DNA of 64,000 bases, taken from the NCBI GenBank assembly GCA_905182865.1, contig CAJJCY010000003.1:329740-393739 (forward strand), given 5' to 3'. Positions 18,377 to 28,804 of the stretch are shown here, piece by piece. Under the pieces are notes generated by a model, which was not told the origin of the DNA, did no database searches, and was given only the letters and a program-made list of their open reading frames with translations. Source of the DNA: an uncultured SAR324 cluster bacterium (GTDB lineage Bacteria; SAR324; NAC60-12). Numbering within the stretch: the first letter of the stretch is position 1; each line of letters opens with the position of its first letter. The position numbers and the translations under genes are program-made.

Positions 18377-20006
18377 ATGAATTCATCTGAAATAGAAAAG
18401 TCTCATTCGGAACAACGGCTTACCTTGCAATTAAGTGGAATTACAAAAAGTTTTCCAGGAATCGTTGCCAATGATAGTGTTGATTTTACATTGGAGGAAG
18501 GAGAGATTCACACAATACTCGGTGAAAATGGTGCAGGCAAATCAACTTTGATGAATATTTTATATGGTTTGCACCGTGCTGATTCTGGCAGTATGTTTAT
18601 TGGTGAGCGTGAGTTGCGTCAAGTTCGTGCACAAAAGATTGGCATGGTATTTCAGCATTTTATGCTGGTTCGAAATCATACTGTAGCCGAAAATATTATC
18701 CTTGGTTTACCCGGAGTGGTGAAGCTTAAGTTGAAAGAAGTTCATCAACAAATCCGTGAAATAAGCGAACGCTATGATTTATATGTTGATCCAGAAAAGA
18801 AAATTCAGGAACTTTCAGTTGGAGAACAGCAGCGCGTGGAAATTGTCAAAGTTCTGTTTAAGGGAGCACGAATCCTTATTCTTGACGAGCCAACCGCAGT
18901 TTTGACACCACAGGAATCAGAGGCGTTGTACGAAATCATGGAGAAGATGGTAAGTGAAAAACATTCCATCATTTTTATTACACATAAAATGAAGGAAGTG
19001 ATGGCACTTTCGCATCGAATAACGGTTTTGAGTCGTGGGAAGGTGATGGCAACTTTGAAGAAAGATGAAACCAATCCGCAAGAATTAGCTGATTTGATGA
19101 TTAGTAATTTGGAAGCTAAGGACTTAGTAAAAGTTTCTGAATTTCTACGGGATACAACTGTTGATGGAAAAAAAGGGGATGGTTCAGTTTCTCAAAAGCA
19201 AAAGAAAAAGTTTGGTAATTTGACAGTGGCTTTAAAGGATATTCATGCGGTGAATGATTTGGGGTATCCGGCATTGAAAGGGATTTCACTTGATATTCGT
19301 GCCGGAGAAATTCTTGGAATGGCCGGGGTTTCCGGGAATGGTCAACCGGAATTGACTGACGTTTTGAGCGGGCTGCGGTCTCCTACAAGAGGCAAGTATC
19401 AGTTTGATGATGTGCCTTTGAACAAACCAACTGTGAATGAAATGATTGACATGGGAGTTGGTTACATTCCGGAGGATCGTAAAAGGTTTGGTGTTTCGTC
19501 CGGAATGTCAATCGCCTACAATTTTTTGCTGCGAGATTTTCAAAACCCCCAATTTTGTTCAAGACAGCTGCTCAAGCTTTCAAATATCTTCGACTATGGA
19601 CAAAAAAAAATGCAGGAGTTTGATATCAGGGCACCTACGGAAAAAACACTCGGTTGGACTTTTATCCGGAGGTAACATGCAGAAAGTCATTCTTGCCCGG
19701 GAAATTTCGCGTCCATTGAAATTACTGCTTGCTGCACAACCCACCCGTGGCCTGGATATTCATGCAACCAGTTTCATCCGTGAGCAAATATGCCAGGCAC
19801 GAGATCGGGGTCTGGCGGTGCTTTGGATATCAGAGGATCTGGATGAATTATTGATGGTCGCAGATCGCATTGCAGTTATTTTTGACGGATGTATTGTTGG
19901 AACTCTTTCGCAGGAAGAGGCCTCTGTAAATGTGATTGGTCAGATGATGACCGGAATGAACAAAAACGGCACGGAACACGTGATGGAGAAAAAAGAATAT
20001 GCGTGA
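18377..20006 (+). CDS. Duplicated-domain ABC transporter ATPase, nucleoside/sugar type, one frameshift
   Basis: Energises uptake by a BMP-type nucleoside or sugar transporter. Two ABC cassettes lie in one chain. The first has Walker A GENGAGKST and signature LSVGEQQRVEIVK with ILDEPTAVLTP. The second has a degenerate Walker A, AGVSGNGQ, and signature LLSGGNMQKVILAREI. The frame breaks at the A6 run near 19633; dropping one A joins APTEK to HSVGLLSGGN and gives about 543 residues. The in-frame GTG at 18368 is an alternative start. It overlaps xdhA by 8 nt, which suggests a role in purine or nucleoside uptake linked to xanthine oxidation. No permease or binding-protein gene is adjacent. Confidence 0.85.
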
Positions 20007-21466
20007 TTATCTTCTAATTTATGTGAATGGCCGGCGTTACAAAATTTCCGGAAAGCGTGGATTTCAATCACTGTCGGATTTTCTACGTAATGATTTGGGT
20101 AAGGTTGGTACCAAGGTGGTGTGTGCAGAAGGAGATTGTGGTTCCTGTACCGTACTTATTGGGCGAGTCCGTGACTCTCAGTTGCTCTATGAGGGAATTG
20201 ACAGTTGCATTCAGTATTTATACCAACTGGATTGTTCTCATGTTATTACAGTGGAAGGCTTGAAGGATGAGGCTCAAATAATACATCCTGTACAAAAAGC
20301 AATGGTTGATGCCGCGGGCTCACAATGTGGTTATTGTACACCGGGATTTGTAATGGCACTGGCTGCAATGATTGAAACCGGTGAAACACTAACGAGAAAT
20401 TCCTTGCAAGAAGGCTTAACCGGGAATTTGTGCCGCTGTACAGGTTACGAACAAATTATTGATGCCGGCTTGTCTTTGAATCAGGAAGTCATACCAAAGG
20501 CTTCAAAATGTTACGATGCGAAGTTAATACTTGCGGATTTTATGGAACATGTTGTCCAGCCTGTTTATTGTGAGTACGAGAAAAAATGGAATGGAGTAGT
20601 GTCAACAAGTACAGTTTTATGTGCCTGCGTATTTAGAAGGAGCTCTTGAATTTAAGCAAAAAAACAAGCATGTCACTGTTGTTGCCGGCGGAACAGATAT
20701 TTCTGTACAGATGAACAAAGACCGTCTGGAGCCAAATTGTATTATGAGTCTGACGCATTTGACGGGACTGGAAATTCTTGAGATCGAAAATAAAACTGTG
20801 ACAGTTGGCGCCAAGGTAACTTGGACGGAGCTTGGTGAATTTTGTCAGGAACACGTGCCTGAGCTTGCCGAAATCATCTCAATTTTTGCCTCACGACAAA
20901 TCAAGAACACGGCAACGCTGGCAGGCAATATTGCAAATGCGTCCCCAATTGCGGACTCCCTGCCATTTCTACATGTAATAGACGCGGAAATGGAATTGAC
21001 TTCATCACATGGTACACGTTGGGTAAAAATTAACCGGTTTTATCACGGCTATAAAAATACTGAAATGAAACCGGATGAACTTATCACAAGAATTCGCTGG
21101 AATTTACCTGAACCAGAGACTGTGCTGAAACTATACAAAGTTTCCAAACGTAAGGATTTGGATATATCTACCTTTACGGCCGGGATTTTGCTGAGGTTAA
21201 AAAAAGGGAAAATACAAAATGCCCGTCTGGCTTTTGGGGGCGTTGGACCTGTTGTGTTACGCTTGCCAAAGACAGAAGAGTTTTTGCAGGGTAAGCTGAT
21301 GCTGCAGGGAATTTTCCATGAAGCTGGAAAACTGGCTCGAGATGAAATAAGTCCAATTTCAGATGTCCGTGCCTCTTCGGATTACAGGTTGCAGTTGGCA
21401 GAAAACATTTTGCTGAAGTTTTTTCATGAATGCTCTGACAACCAGAACAAAAAAGAGGCTGCATGA
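19999..21466 (+). CDS. xdhA: Xanthine dehydrogenase small subunit (2Fe-2S plus FAD), one frameshift
   Basis: Electron-transfer subunit of xanthine dehydrogenase. Two [2Fe-2S] motifs are visible, CAEGDCGSC and the pair CGYCTPGF / CRCTGY, followed by an FAD domain with VVAGGTDISVQ and TLAGNIANASPIADSLP. The iron-sulfur and FAD halves are in different frames; dropping one T in the TTTT run near 20613 joins STSTV to YVPAYLEGALEF, and the joined gene encodes about 488 residues, the usual XdhA length. It overlaps the ABC ATPase upstream and xdhB downstream (4 nt), so the three genes form one operon. Confidence 0.92.
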
Positions 21467-24033
21467 AAGAGAATGGGAATCATGTTACGAATGTTTCTGT
21501 GGCGTCAAGTGTAACAAATGATGATTTGTTTGTGGATGATTTATCGTCTGCACAAAACGAACTGAGATCTGATTTTATCGAAAGTGCTGCAGCACAGAAA
21601 AGAGACCGCATGAAAGTGGTTGGAAAACAGGTTCCGCATGATTCAGCAGTAGGTCATGTTACAGGAGATGCTTTATTCGTTGATGATTTACCGTTCACGA
21701 AAAATGAGCTAGTTGTTGATTTTATAGGAAGTCCTGTTGCCCATGGCGAAATTATAAATCTCAATTCTGAAGAACTGGCCCAATTGGACGGTATTACGGG
21801 AGTTTTTACACATGCTGATATTCCTGGTCATAATCTTTATGGACCGGTCATTCAGGATGAACGTTTTTTGGCGGAAGGTGTAGTTGAATATGTGGGTCAG
21901 CCCATTGCAATTATTGCTGGTGAGTCCAGGGAGGCAATTCGGCAGGCCAAGAAAAAGCTACGTCTAGAAATTAAGGAACTTGTTCCTGTTTTCACCATCA
22001 AGGAAGCAATTTCTGCAAAACAGTTTATAGGCACGACACGTCGGTTCAAACAGGGTGATTTTGAAAAGGCATGGAGTGAGGCAGAACACACTTTGAAAGG
22101 AACATTTATCTGCAACGGCCAGGAACAATTTTATCTGGAATCTCAAGCTGCTTTGGCATGGCCTGGTGAACACGGTGAAATACAGATTCATTCTTCAAGC
22201 CAGAATCCAACGGAAATCCAGGAAGTTATCGCTGAGGCTTTAGGATTAGGATTTAACGAAGTGGTTTGCGTTTGCAAACGTATGGGTGGTGCTTTTGGTG
22301 GCAAAGAAACGCAGGCGGTGATTCCTGCAGTGATGGTTGCACTGGTAGTCGCAAAAACAAAAAGACCTGCACGGATTGCTTACACAAAAGATGAAGATAT
22401 GAGTTCCACTGGGAAGCGTCATCCATACAAAATTCATTACAAAGTAGCTTTCACAGCAGACGGAAAGATAACCGGAGTGAAATTCGATATTTTTTCCAAC
22501 GGTGGTGCCGGAGCTGATTTGTCGACTGGAATCATGGAGCGCACCCTTTTCCACTCAGAAAACGCCTATTTCATTCCAAATCTGATTTTTAATGGAACGA
22601 TTTGTAAAACAAACTTTCCGCCTAATACGGCTTTCCGTGGATTCGGAGGACCGCAGGGCATGGCAAATATTGAGAATGTAATTCAGGAAATCGCCATTTT
22701 TTTGAAAAAAGATGCATTGGAGATTCGGCGTCTAAATTGCTATTCCCATGATGAACGCAACGTTACGCCATACGGACAGATTGTCCGCAATCATCTTCTA
22801 CCGGAAATCATTGATCAACTGGTTGAAACATCAGAATATCGGAAGCGCTTGACTGAAGTTGAGGATTTCAATCGTCGGTCGGAAACGCATCTGCGTGGAT
22901 TGGCTTTAACTCCAATGAAGTTTGGAATTTCCTTCACAACAAAATTCCTTAATCAGGGGAATGCCCTAGTGAATATCTACAAAGACGGTACGGTGCAGGT
23001 TTCTACCGGCGGTACGGAAATGGGGCAGGGACTGAACACCAAAATCAGGCAATTGGTGGCCGATGAATTCTCCATTTCTTATGATGATGTAAGGGTGATG
23101 ATTACATCCACAGAGAAAAACAACAATACTTCACCAACTGCCGCTTCCGCTGGAACTGACTTAAACGGATTTGCTGCAGTCATCGCATGTAGGAAAATCA
23201 GGAAGAATTTGACAAAATTTGCAAGCAGTTACTTTACGGAGAAGCGGGGACTTGATCCTGCTCCGGAACACATTTGTTTTGAAAACGAGGACTCCGGCGA
23301 CAATAGTTCAGTTTTTGATGACAGGAATCCAGAAAATAGACTTACTTTCCGGGAACTTGTAAAACTGGCTTTTATGGACAGAGTGAGTCTGGGCGAGAGA
23401 GGATTTTACAGTACGCCAGAAGTAAATTTCGATCGGGATACAGAGAAGGGTGAACCATTTTTTTATTACACGACTGGGGCAGCTGTTTCAGAGGTACTCA
23501 TCGACCGTTTAACTGGTCACCTTAAGCTTGAGCGTTCAGACTTACTGCTTGATATTGGTGAATCGATCAATCCTGGAATTGACCGTGGGCAAATTGTAGG
23601 AGGATTTATTCAGGGTGTGGGCTGGGTTACAAATGAAGATTTACGCTATTCTGAAAAAGGTGAACTTTTGACATATTCTCCGACAACCTATAAAATTCCA
23701 AACATTCAGGATCTTCCAGATATTTTCAATGTGGACACCATCCATAATCCGCATCATCAAATCAACATTCGTCGCAGTAAGGCAGTAGGAGAGCCTCCTT
23801 TGATGCTCGCAATATCAACTTGGCTTGCGATAAAAAATGCTATTTATAATGCAGATAATGAAATGCGTCCCCGACTAAATCTTCCTGCAACAGGTGAAGA
23901 AATACTGCTCCGGCTAACAGAATTAAATGACTATTCAAAAGAACATGGAACAATAGATCTTTCTGCTTTGGAATCTGAAGTCTCCCTGGTTGTTCTGCCC
24001 TCATTTTCTGCTGAGACTAAAGCGACAGTATAA
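21463..24033 (+). CDS. xdhB: Xanthine dehydrogenase molybdopterin-binding subunit
   Basis: Catalytic molybdenum subunit that hydroxylates hypoxanthine/xanthine. The 856 residues carry the molybdopterin motifs RMGGAFGGKE, TAFRGFGGPQG, GGTEMGQGLNTK and KAVGEPPLMLA, the last with the conserved catalytic Glu. The N-terminus is odd: residues 11-45 look like a degenerate copy of residues 59-95 (VTNDDLFVDDL versus VTGDALFVDDL), so about 49 residues precede the normal start-like MKVVGKQVPHDSAVG at 21610. I keep 21463 because it overlaps the xdhA stop. The maturation factor XdhC is encoded 38 kb away. Confidence 0.93.
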   Translation: MKENGNHVTNVSVASSVTNDDLFVDDLSSAQNELRSDFIESAAAQKRDRMKVVGKQVPHDSAVGHVTGDALFVDDLPFTKNELVVDFIGSPVAHGEIINLNSEELAQLDGITGVFTHADIPGHNLYGPVIQDERFLAEGVVEYVGQPIAIIAGESREAIRQAKKKLRLEIKELVPVFTIKEAISAKQFIGTTRRFKQGDFEKAWSEAEHTLKGTFICNGQEQFYLESQAALAWPGEHGEIQIHSSSQNPTEIQEVIAEALGLGFNEVVCVCKRMGGAFGGKETQAVIPAVMVALVVAKTKRPARIAYTKDEDMSSTGKRHPYKIHYKVAFTADGKITGVKFDIFSNGGAGADLSTGIMERTLFHSENAYFIPNLIFNGTICKTNFPPNTAFRGFGGPQGMANIENVIQEIAIFLKKDALEIRRLNCYSHDERNVTPYGQIVRNHLLPEIIDQLVETSEYRKRLTEVEDFNRRSETHLRGLALTPMKFGISFTTKFLNQGNALVNIYKDGTVQVSTGGTEMGQGLNTKIRQLVADEFSISYDDVRVMITSTEKNNNTSPTAASAGTDLNGFAAVIACRKIRKNLTKFASSYFTEKRGLDPAPEHICFENEDSGDNSSVFDDRNPENRLTFRELVKLAFMDRVSLGERGFYSTPEVNFDRDTEKGEPFFYYTTGAAVSEVLIDRLTGHLKLERSDLLLDIGESINPGIDRGQIVGGFIQGVGWVTNEDLRYSEKGELLTYSPTTYKIPNIQDLPDIFNVDTIHNPHHQINIRRSKAVGEPPLMLAISTWLAIKNAIYNADNEMRPRLNLPATGEEILLRLTELNDYSKEHGTIDLSALESEVSLVVLPSFSAETKATV

Positions 24034-24081
24034 ACAAGTCTTCTGTTGTTTACTCGTATCAGCGCACAATAGCTGATTGTA

Positions 24082-24110
24082 TTGACTTTATTTACTTTAT
24101 TCAGCATAGT
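24082..24110 (+). promoter_or_regulatory. Possible sigma-70 promoter of ilvC
   Basis: TTGACT at 24082-24087 and CATAGT at 24105-24110 are 17 bp apart, about 70 bp before the ilvC ATG. The -10 matches only 4 of 6. Confidence 0.35.
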
Positions 24111-24179
24111 GTGAATAGTAATTACTTAAGTCAGACTGTCGATAATAATTAAATAAAATACTAACTTTGTGGAGAAAGA

Positions 24180-25225
24180 ATGAAGAATATTGAAATTAAT
24201 GGAATAAAGGAAACCATCGTTGAGCGCTCTGACTATCCGATTGAAGAATGCAAAAAAATTCTAGGGAAAGAAGTTACTGCAATTTTGGGGTATGGTCCCC
24301 AGGGTCGAGGGCAGGGTCTGAATATGCGGGATCAGGGTTTCAAAGTTGTTTTAGGATTGCGTAAAGGCAGGAGTTGGGACAAGGCTCTGGCAGATGGCTG
24401 GCTAGAAGGAGAAACACTTTTTGAAACCGAAGAAGCGGCTCAGCGAGGGACAATTCTTCAATATTTGCTCTCAGATGCAGGACAAATTGCTGCATGGCCA
24501 ATGGTTAAAGCCAGCTTAAATGAAGGTGACACACTTTATTTTTCACATGGTTTCGGAATCGTCTTTCACAAGGATACGAGCATAATACCACCCGAAAATG
24601 TGGATGTAATCCTGGTAGCTCCAAAGGGGAGCGGTCTGACAGTCCGTACACATTTTCAGGCAGGACGCGGAATAAATGCTTCTTTTGCAATTCATCAAGA
24701 TTATACTGGACGTGCACGTGAACGATGTATTTCCACAGCATTCGCAATTGGTTCAGGACACCTTTTTGAAACTACATTTGAAAATGAAGTTCACAGTGAT
24801 CTCACTGGTGAGCGCTGCGTTTTGATGGGACTGCTGCAGGGCGCATTTCTCGCACAATATGAGGTCTTGCGAGAACATGGTCATTCTCCTTCTGAAGCCG
24901 CTTCAGTTCCTTCAATTGATCTACGCCGCAGAGTCTTTATCCTCTGGTTGCAGAAAAAGGAATGGATTGGATGTATGCCAATTGCTCGACTACTGCTCAG
25001 CGGGGAGCACTCGATTGGGCACCGCGTTTCCGGGATGCGATTAAGCCTGTGGTTGAAAAGTGTTACCAGAGAGTTCTCGATGGAACTGAAGCAAGAATAT
25101 CCATAAACTCAAACTCTCAAAATGATTACAGGGAAAAACTGGAAAAGGAGCTTGAGGAAGTTAGTAGTCAGGAAATGTGGCAAGCAGGAAAAGTTCTGCG
25201 TAAGTTGCGTCCGGAAAATTTATAA
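24180..25225 (+). CDS. ilvC: Ketol-acid reductoisomerase, fungal-like type, one frameshift
   Basis: Second step of branched-chain amino acid synthesis; isomerises and reduces acetolactate with NADPH. The first frame runs to about 24900 with the NADPH loop GYGPQGRGQGLNMRD and the core block VAPKGSGLTVRTHF. The second frame ends with MDWMYANCSTTAQRGALDW and DYREKLEKEL...GKVLRKLRPEN, which resembles yeast Ilv5 more than the short E. coli class. The break lies in 24895-24940, where one base appears missing; the joined product is about 348 residues. A GGAGAAAG ribosome binding site precedes the ATG. Confidence 0.88.
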
Positions 25226-25243
25226 TCATCTTTTGAAGAATGC

Positions 25244-25723
25244 ATGAGCATGGTAAAGCTACTCGAAGAAGGTAATTTTTTCGAAATTCAAAAGCGTAGT
25301 GGACGTTCAAAAACTTTGGAGAAAGATTCAACTCCTTTTTGTGGGCTGTTGCGTCCACACTACAATCCGAAAATGCTATTGCTATTGTCCAGCCCACTTG
25401 AATCTCGAAGCGATGTTTTTGAATTCAGGTCTGAAGACATTCTTTATGCAGAAGAACTTTCCAGTCTCACAAAACCGAATGGTGTAACAGTCGAACAGGT
25501 ACGGCTTTGGGTACGGAACGGAAGCCCTGCGATGCGTATGGAGCCGTTGCGTGTTGGAAGTGCTGAATAAATTGAGCTGGATCTTGCTGTAAAACGCTTG
25601 CCAAAAGTTTTCATCAATAATATTTCGAAAATTGTTGCAGAGGTGTCTTTTCCCGAATCTCATCTGTACAATTTACAGCCAATTCTATTGACTTCAAATT
25701 ATGCCCCCCCGCAGTTTATTTAA
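25244..25723 (+). CDS. Unrecognised small protein, interrupted by one in-frame TAA
   Basis: I do not recognise this protein. The first open part is 108 codons from 25244 (MSMVKLLEEGNFFEIQ) and includes a motif EFRSEDILYAEEL. The TAA at 25568-25570 is followed in the same frame by another 50 open codons (IELDLAVKRLPKVFINN) with ordinary composition, ending at 25723 inside the start of dsbD. A CAA-to-TAA change or base error would explain it. It follows ilvC by 18 bp, so it is probably cotranscribed. A 108-residue protein ending at 25570 is the alternative. Confidence 0.55.
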
Positions 25724-27677
25724 ATCAAGTATTTTAAGGGCCTTACGTCAACTCCTGCTGTTACTGTGCTTGTCTTTGCTGTTCACTTCCTGGTTTCCTT
25801 ATACCACGATTGCTCAGTTTGATGATGATGTAGTAATTCCAGAATCAGTTGTAACATTCAAGGTACGACTCGAACCCGAAAAACCGCGTCCGGGAGAGCA
25901 TGCCCGTATAATTGTCGATTTACAAATTCATCCGGAATCTGGATGGCACGTCTTTTCGGTTATTCCAGGTGAAGGTGATTTTGCCCCTATTCCCACTTCA
26001 TTGACATTTGAGGCTGACCCGCTGATTTTGATCGGCCCGGTTTACGAAAGTAATCCAATTATTGCAGCAGACCCGGTTTTGGATATGGTGTTGAGTTACC
26101 ACCTGATGAAAGCCACCCTTTTCCAAAATATTTTCATTCCAGATGATATTTCTGGCGGAACTGTCCTGAACAAAGGCGGGAAACTGCTATATCAGGCATG
26201 CAGCGAACGCATTTGTCTTCCACCCAAAACTGAACTGTTTTCACTCCAAATTCCACTTGGCACAGGGACTGTGCGTACTGAATACAAAATTCCACAGTTT
26301 GCAGTAGACTCACCTCCTGAAGAAGTTTCAGAAATCGAAGATGCGCTCAAGGAAGGTTTTTGGGGTTTTATCGGTCTGGCAGTCATTGCAGGTCTGTTAG
26401 CATTACTGACACCGTGTGTGTTTCCAATGATTCCTGTCACAGTTGCCTTTTTTACTAAACAGAGCGAAGCAGGTACCAAAGAAACATTACGTTTAGCGGT
26501 TCTGTTTGGAGCAGGAATCGTAGGAACGTATACAGTAACAGGTATGCTGTTTTCTGTTGTTTTAGGTGCTGCAGGAGCAGTACAGTTTGCCACAAATGGC
26601 TGGGTTAATCTGGCAATTGGTGTAATGTTCACTCTTTTTGCCTTCAGCTTGATGGGATTTATTCAATTGAATGTACCGGGAGGATTTGGAAACCTTGCAG
26701 ACCGTTGGTCCAGGAAGTTGAGTGGAACAGTAGGTGTACTGGCTATGGGGTTGGCTTTCACATTGACGTCTTTCACCTGTACCGTGCAGTTTGTAGGAAC
26801 TTTGCTGATTGCCGCTTCACAGGGAATGTGGTTTTGGCCGATTGTTGGAATGCTTGTTTTCTCAACAGTATTTGCCTTTCCATTTTTCTTACTGGGACTG
26901 TTCCCACGGCTTATCCAGACGATGCGTTCACAGTCGGGAAACTGGATGGAGCACCTGAAAATTGTTTTGGGTTTACTTGAATTAGCTGCGGCATTCAAAT
27001 TTTTCAGTAACACGGATTTGGTTTGGCAAGTGGGTATACTTGATAGAGATTTTGTACTGGCGGCCTGGGTTGTACTTTGTGTGATTGGAGCATTGTTTTT
27101 GTTAGGTGCTGTTAAAATACATCATGTTCGTGTTGAAAAAACAGGTGGTACGGGATTTACTGCAGCTTTCCTTTTTGCATTTTTGGGAATATATCTGTTG
27201 CGGGGATTGTTTGGAGTACCGCTTAATCCGTGGGTGGATACATATTTGCCTCCGGTTCTGCGAACATTATCAGAAAGCAGGCAGGGTTTTGCAATTAGTT
27301 CGGGAACTTCAGGAGAAGCAGCGTCACATTCTTTACCATGGCAGAATGATTTGACTGATGCCCTGATCCAGGCAAAAGCTGAAAACAAACGGGTATTTAT
27401 TGATTTTACCGGATATACCTGCGTAAACTGTCGCTGGATGGAGAAAAAAATATTTTCTCATCCTGATGTAATGGCTCGTTTTCAGCGGGAGTTTGTACTT
27501 GTACAGCTTTATACTGATGGTGGAGACAAGGCTGCCGCCAATCAACAAATGCAGATCAGCAGATTCCAAACAGTTGCCCTTCCGTTATACGTAATACTTG
27601 ATTCAGATAACAATTTGCTTGCCAAACATGCTGGAATTTTAAATCCTGCAAAGGAATTTTTACAATTCTTGAACTAA
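25701..27677 (+). CDS. dsbD: Thiol:disulfide interchange protein DsbD
   Basis: Inner-membrane reductase that passes electrons from cytoplasmic thioredoxin to periplasmic thiol proteins. The 658 residues start with a basic signal peptide (to about residue 38). The periplasmic alpha domain has the Cys pair CSERIC. A multi-helix membrane domain follows, with the redox Cys in LTPCVFPMIPV and in TSFTCTVQF. The C-terminal thioredoxin-like gamma domain has CVNC in FIDFTGYTCVNCRWMEK. All three pairs of the electron relay are therefore present. The first 23 nt overlap the possible extension of the preceding small gene. Confidence 0.94.
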   Translation: MPPRSLFKSSILRALRQLLLLLCLSLLFTSWFPYTTIAQFDDDVVIPESVVTFKVRLEPEKPRPGEHARIIVDLQIHPESGWHVFSVIPGEGDFAPIPTSLTFEADPLILIGPVYESNPIIAADPVLDMVLSYHLMKATLFQNIFIPDDISGGTVLNKGGKLLYQACSERICLPPKTELFSLQIPLGTGTVRTEYKIPQFAVDSPPEEVSEIEDALKEGFWGFIGLAVIAGLLALLTPCVFPMIPVTVAFFTKQSEAGTKETLRLAVLFGAGIVGTYTVTGMLFSVVLGAAGAVQFATNGWVNLAIGVMFTLFAFSLMGFIQLNVPGGFGNLADRWSRKLSGTVGVLAMGLAFTLTSFTCTVQFVGTLLIAASQGMWFWPIVGMLVFSTVFAFPFFLLGLFPRLIQTMRSQSGNWMEHLKIVLGLLELAAAFKFFSNTDLVWQVGILDRDFVLAAWVVLCVIGALFLLGAVKIHHVRVEKTGGTGFTAAFLFAFLGIYLLRGLFGVPLNPWVDTYLPPVLRTLSESRQGFAISSGTSGEAASHSLPWQNDLTDALIQAKAENKRVFIDFTGYTCVNCRWMEKKIFSHPDVMARFQREFVLVQLYTDGGDKAAANQQMQISRFQTVALPLYVILDSDNNLLAKHAGILNPAKEFLQFLN

Positions 27678-27700
27678 CTTTTCCCAAACAAATTATTGCT

Positions 27701-28795
27701 GTGCGTACATGCTATTTATTATTGTTGGCTCTTGGGTCTGTCATTTTCTTAAGTGGTTGCTCAGACTTAGGATTTTATTGGCAGGCCGCATCCGGACACC
27801 TCGACTTGCTGAACCGTAAGCAAGATATTCGTGAGTTACTGGATTCTCCTGATACATCTCCGAAACTAAAACGAAAATTGAAATTGGTTGAGAACGTGCG
27901 GGCTTTTGCAGTCAGTCAAATGGCACTTCCTGAAAATGAAGGCTACACCGGTTATGTAGATCTGGGACGTTCTTATGTGACCATGGTGGTAACGGCATCT
28001 CCTGAGCTGGAATTAAAAGCACACAAATGGTGTTTCTGGTTTGTTGGCTGTCAGGAATATCGAGGCTATTTTGATGAAGGTGATGCCAGGTTATATGCGG
28101 AAGAAATGGAGCAACAACAACTGGATGTTTCAGTGGGACCGGTAACAGCCTATTCCACACTCGGTTGGCTTAACAAGCCTTGGCTGCCGAGTTATTTTTC
28201 GGATCCGGTTCTTAGTACTTTTATTCACCGGCGCGATGCCGATTTGATAGCAGTCCTGATCCATGAGATGGCCCACCAGGTGGTTTTTGTCAACAATGAT
28301 ACTTCCTTTAATGAGTCATTTGCAGTTTTTGTTGAACAGGAGGGTCTACGGCAATTTCTTATTCAGTCCAGTAATTCAGATTTTTTTGATGGTGACGGAA
28401 AAGAAATTTACCAGTGGTATTTGAATGCCAGAAAAGATCGTAAGTTGTTCCAAAAACTGATTAAAACCACTTATGATAAAATGAAAATCTTGTTTGCATC
28501 AGAACTTTCAGTTGCAGATAAGCTCCGTAACAAACAGGTGCTTTATGATCAATTACACGAAAATTATGAAATAGATAAAAAAGAATTTAAAGTACTTTCA
28601 TACGATAACTGGTTTGCCAAAAACCTGAACAATACACATTTGCTTGGTGTGCAACGTTACCAGAGTCGAGTAGAACAATTTGCGCACCTCTTTGAGAAAC
28701 AAGGACGAAAGTGGTCGCAGTTCTTTGAGGCAGTAATTGAACTTGCTAAAGTATCCGACAAAGAACGAAAACAACAATTGGAACTTCTGAACTGA
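27701..28795 (+). CDS. Lipoprotein zinc aminopeptidase-like protein (Aminopep family)
   Basis: Probable outer-envelope zinc peptidase. The 364 residues start at a GTG and have a lipobox at VIFLSGC, cleaved before Cys20, so it is a lipoprotein. The zinc motif HEMAHQ with a downstream E in NESFAVFVEQEG (gluzincin-like third ligand) is near 190-215. The family is usually called putative aminopeptidase, with substrate unknown. It follows dsbD by 23 nt and precedes gmhB by 9 nt, which suggests cotranscription. The mature protein has two close Cys residues (KWCFWFVGCQEY), so a disulfide made with help from the Dsb system is possible. Confidence 0.8.
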   Translation: MRTCYLLLLALGSVIFLSGCSDLGFYWQAASGHLDLLNRKQDIRELLDSPDTSPKLKRKLKLVENVRAFAVSQMALPENEGYTGYVDLGRSYVTMVVTASPELELKAHKWCFWFVGCQEYRGYFDEGDARLYAEEMEQQQLDVSVGPVTAYSTLGWLNKPWLPSYFSDPVLSTFIHRRDADLIAVLIHEMAHQVVFVNNDTSFNESFAVFVEQEGLRQFLIQSSNSDFFDGDGKEIYQWYLNARKDRKLFQKLIKTTYDKMKILFASELSVADKLRNKQVLYDQLHENYEIDKKEFKVLSYDNWFAKNLNNTHLLGVQRYQSRVEQFAHLFEKQGRKWSQFFEAVIELAKVSDKERKQQLELLN

Positions 28796-28804
28796 ATTTG
28801 ATCA

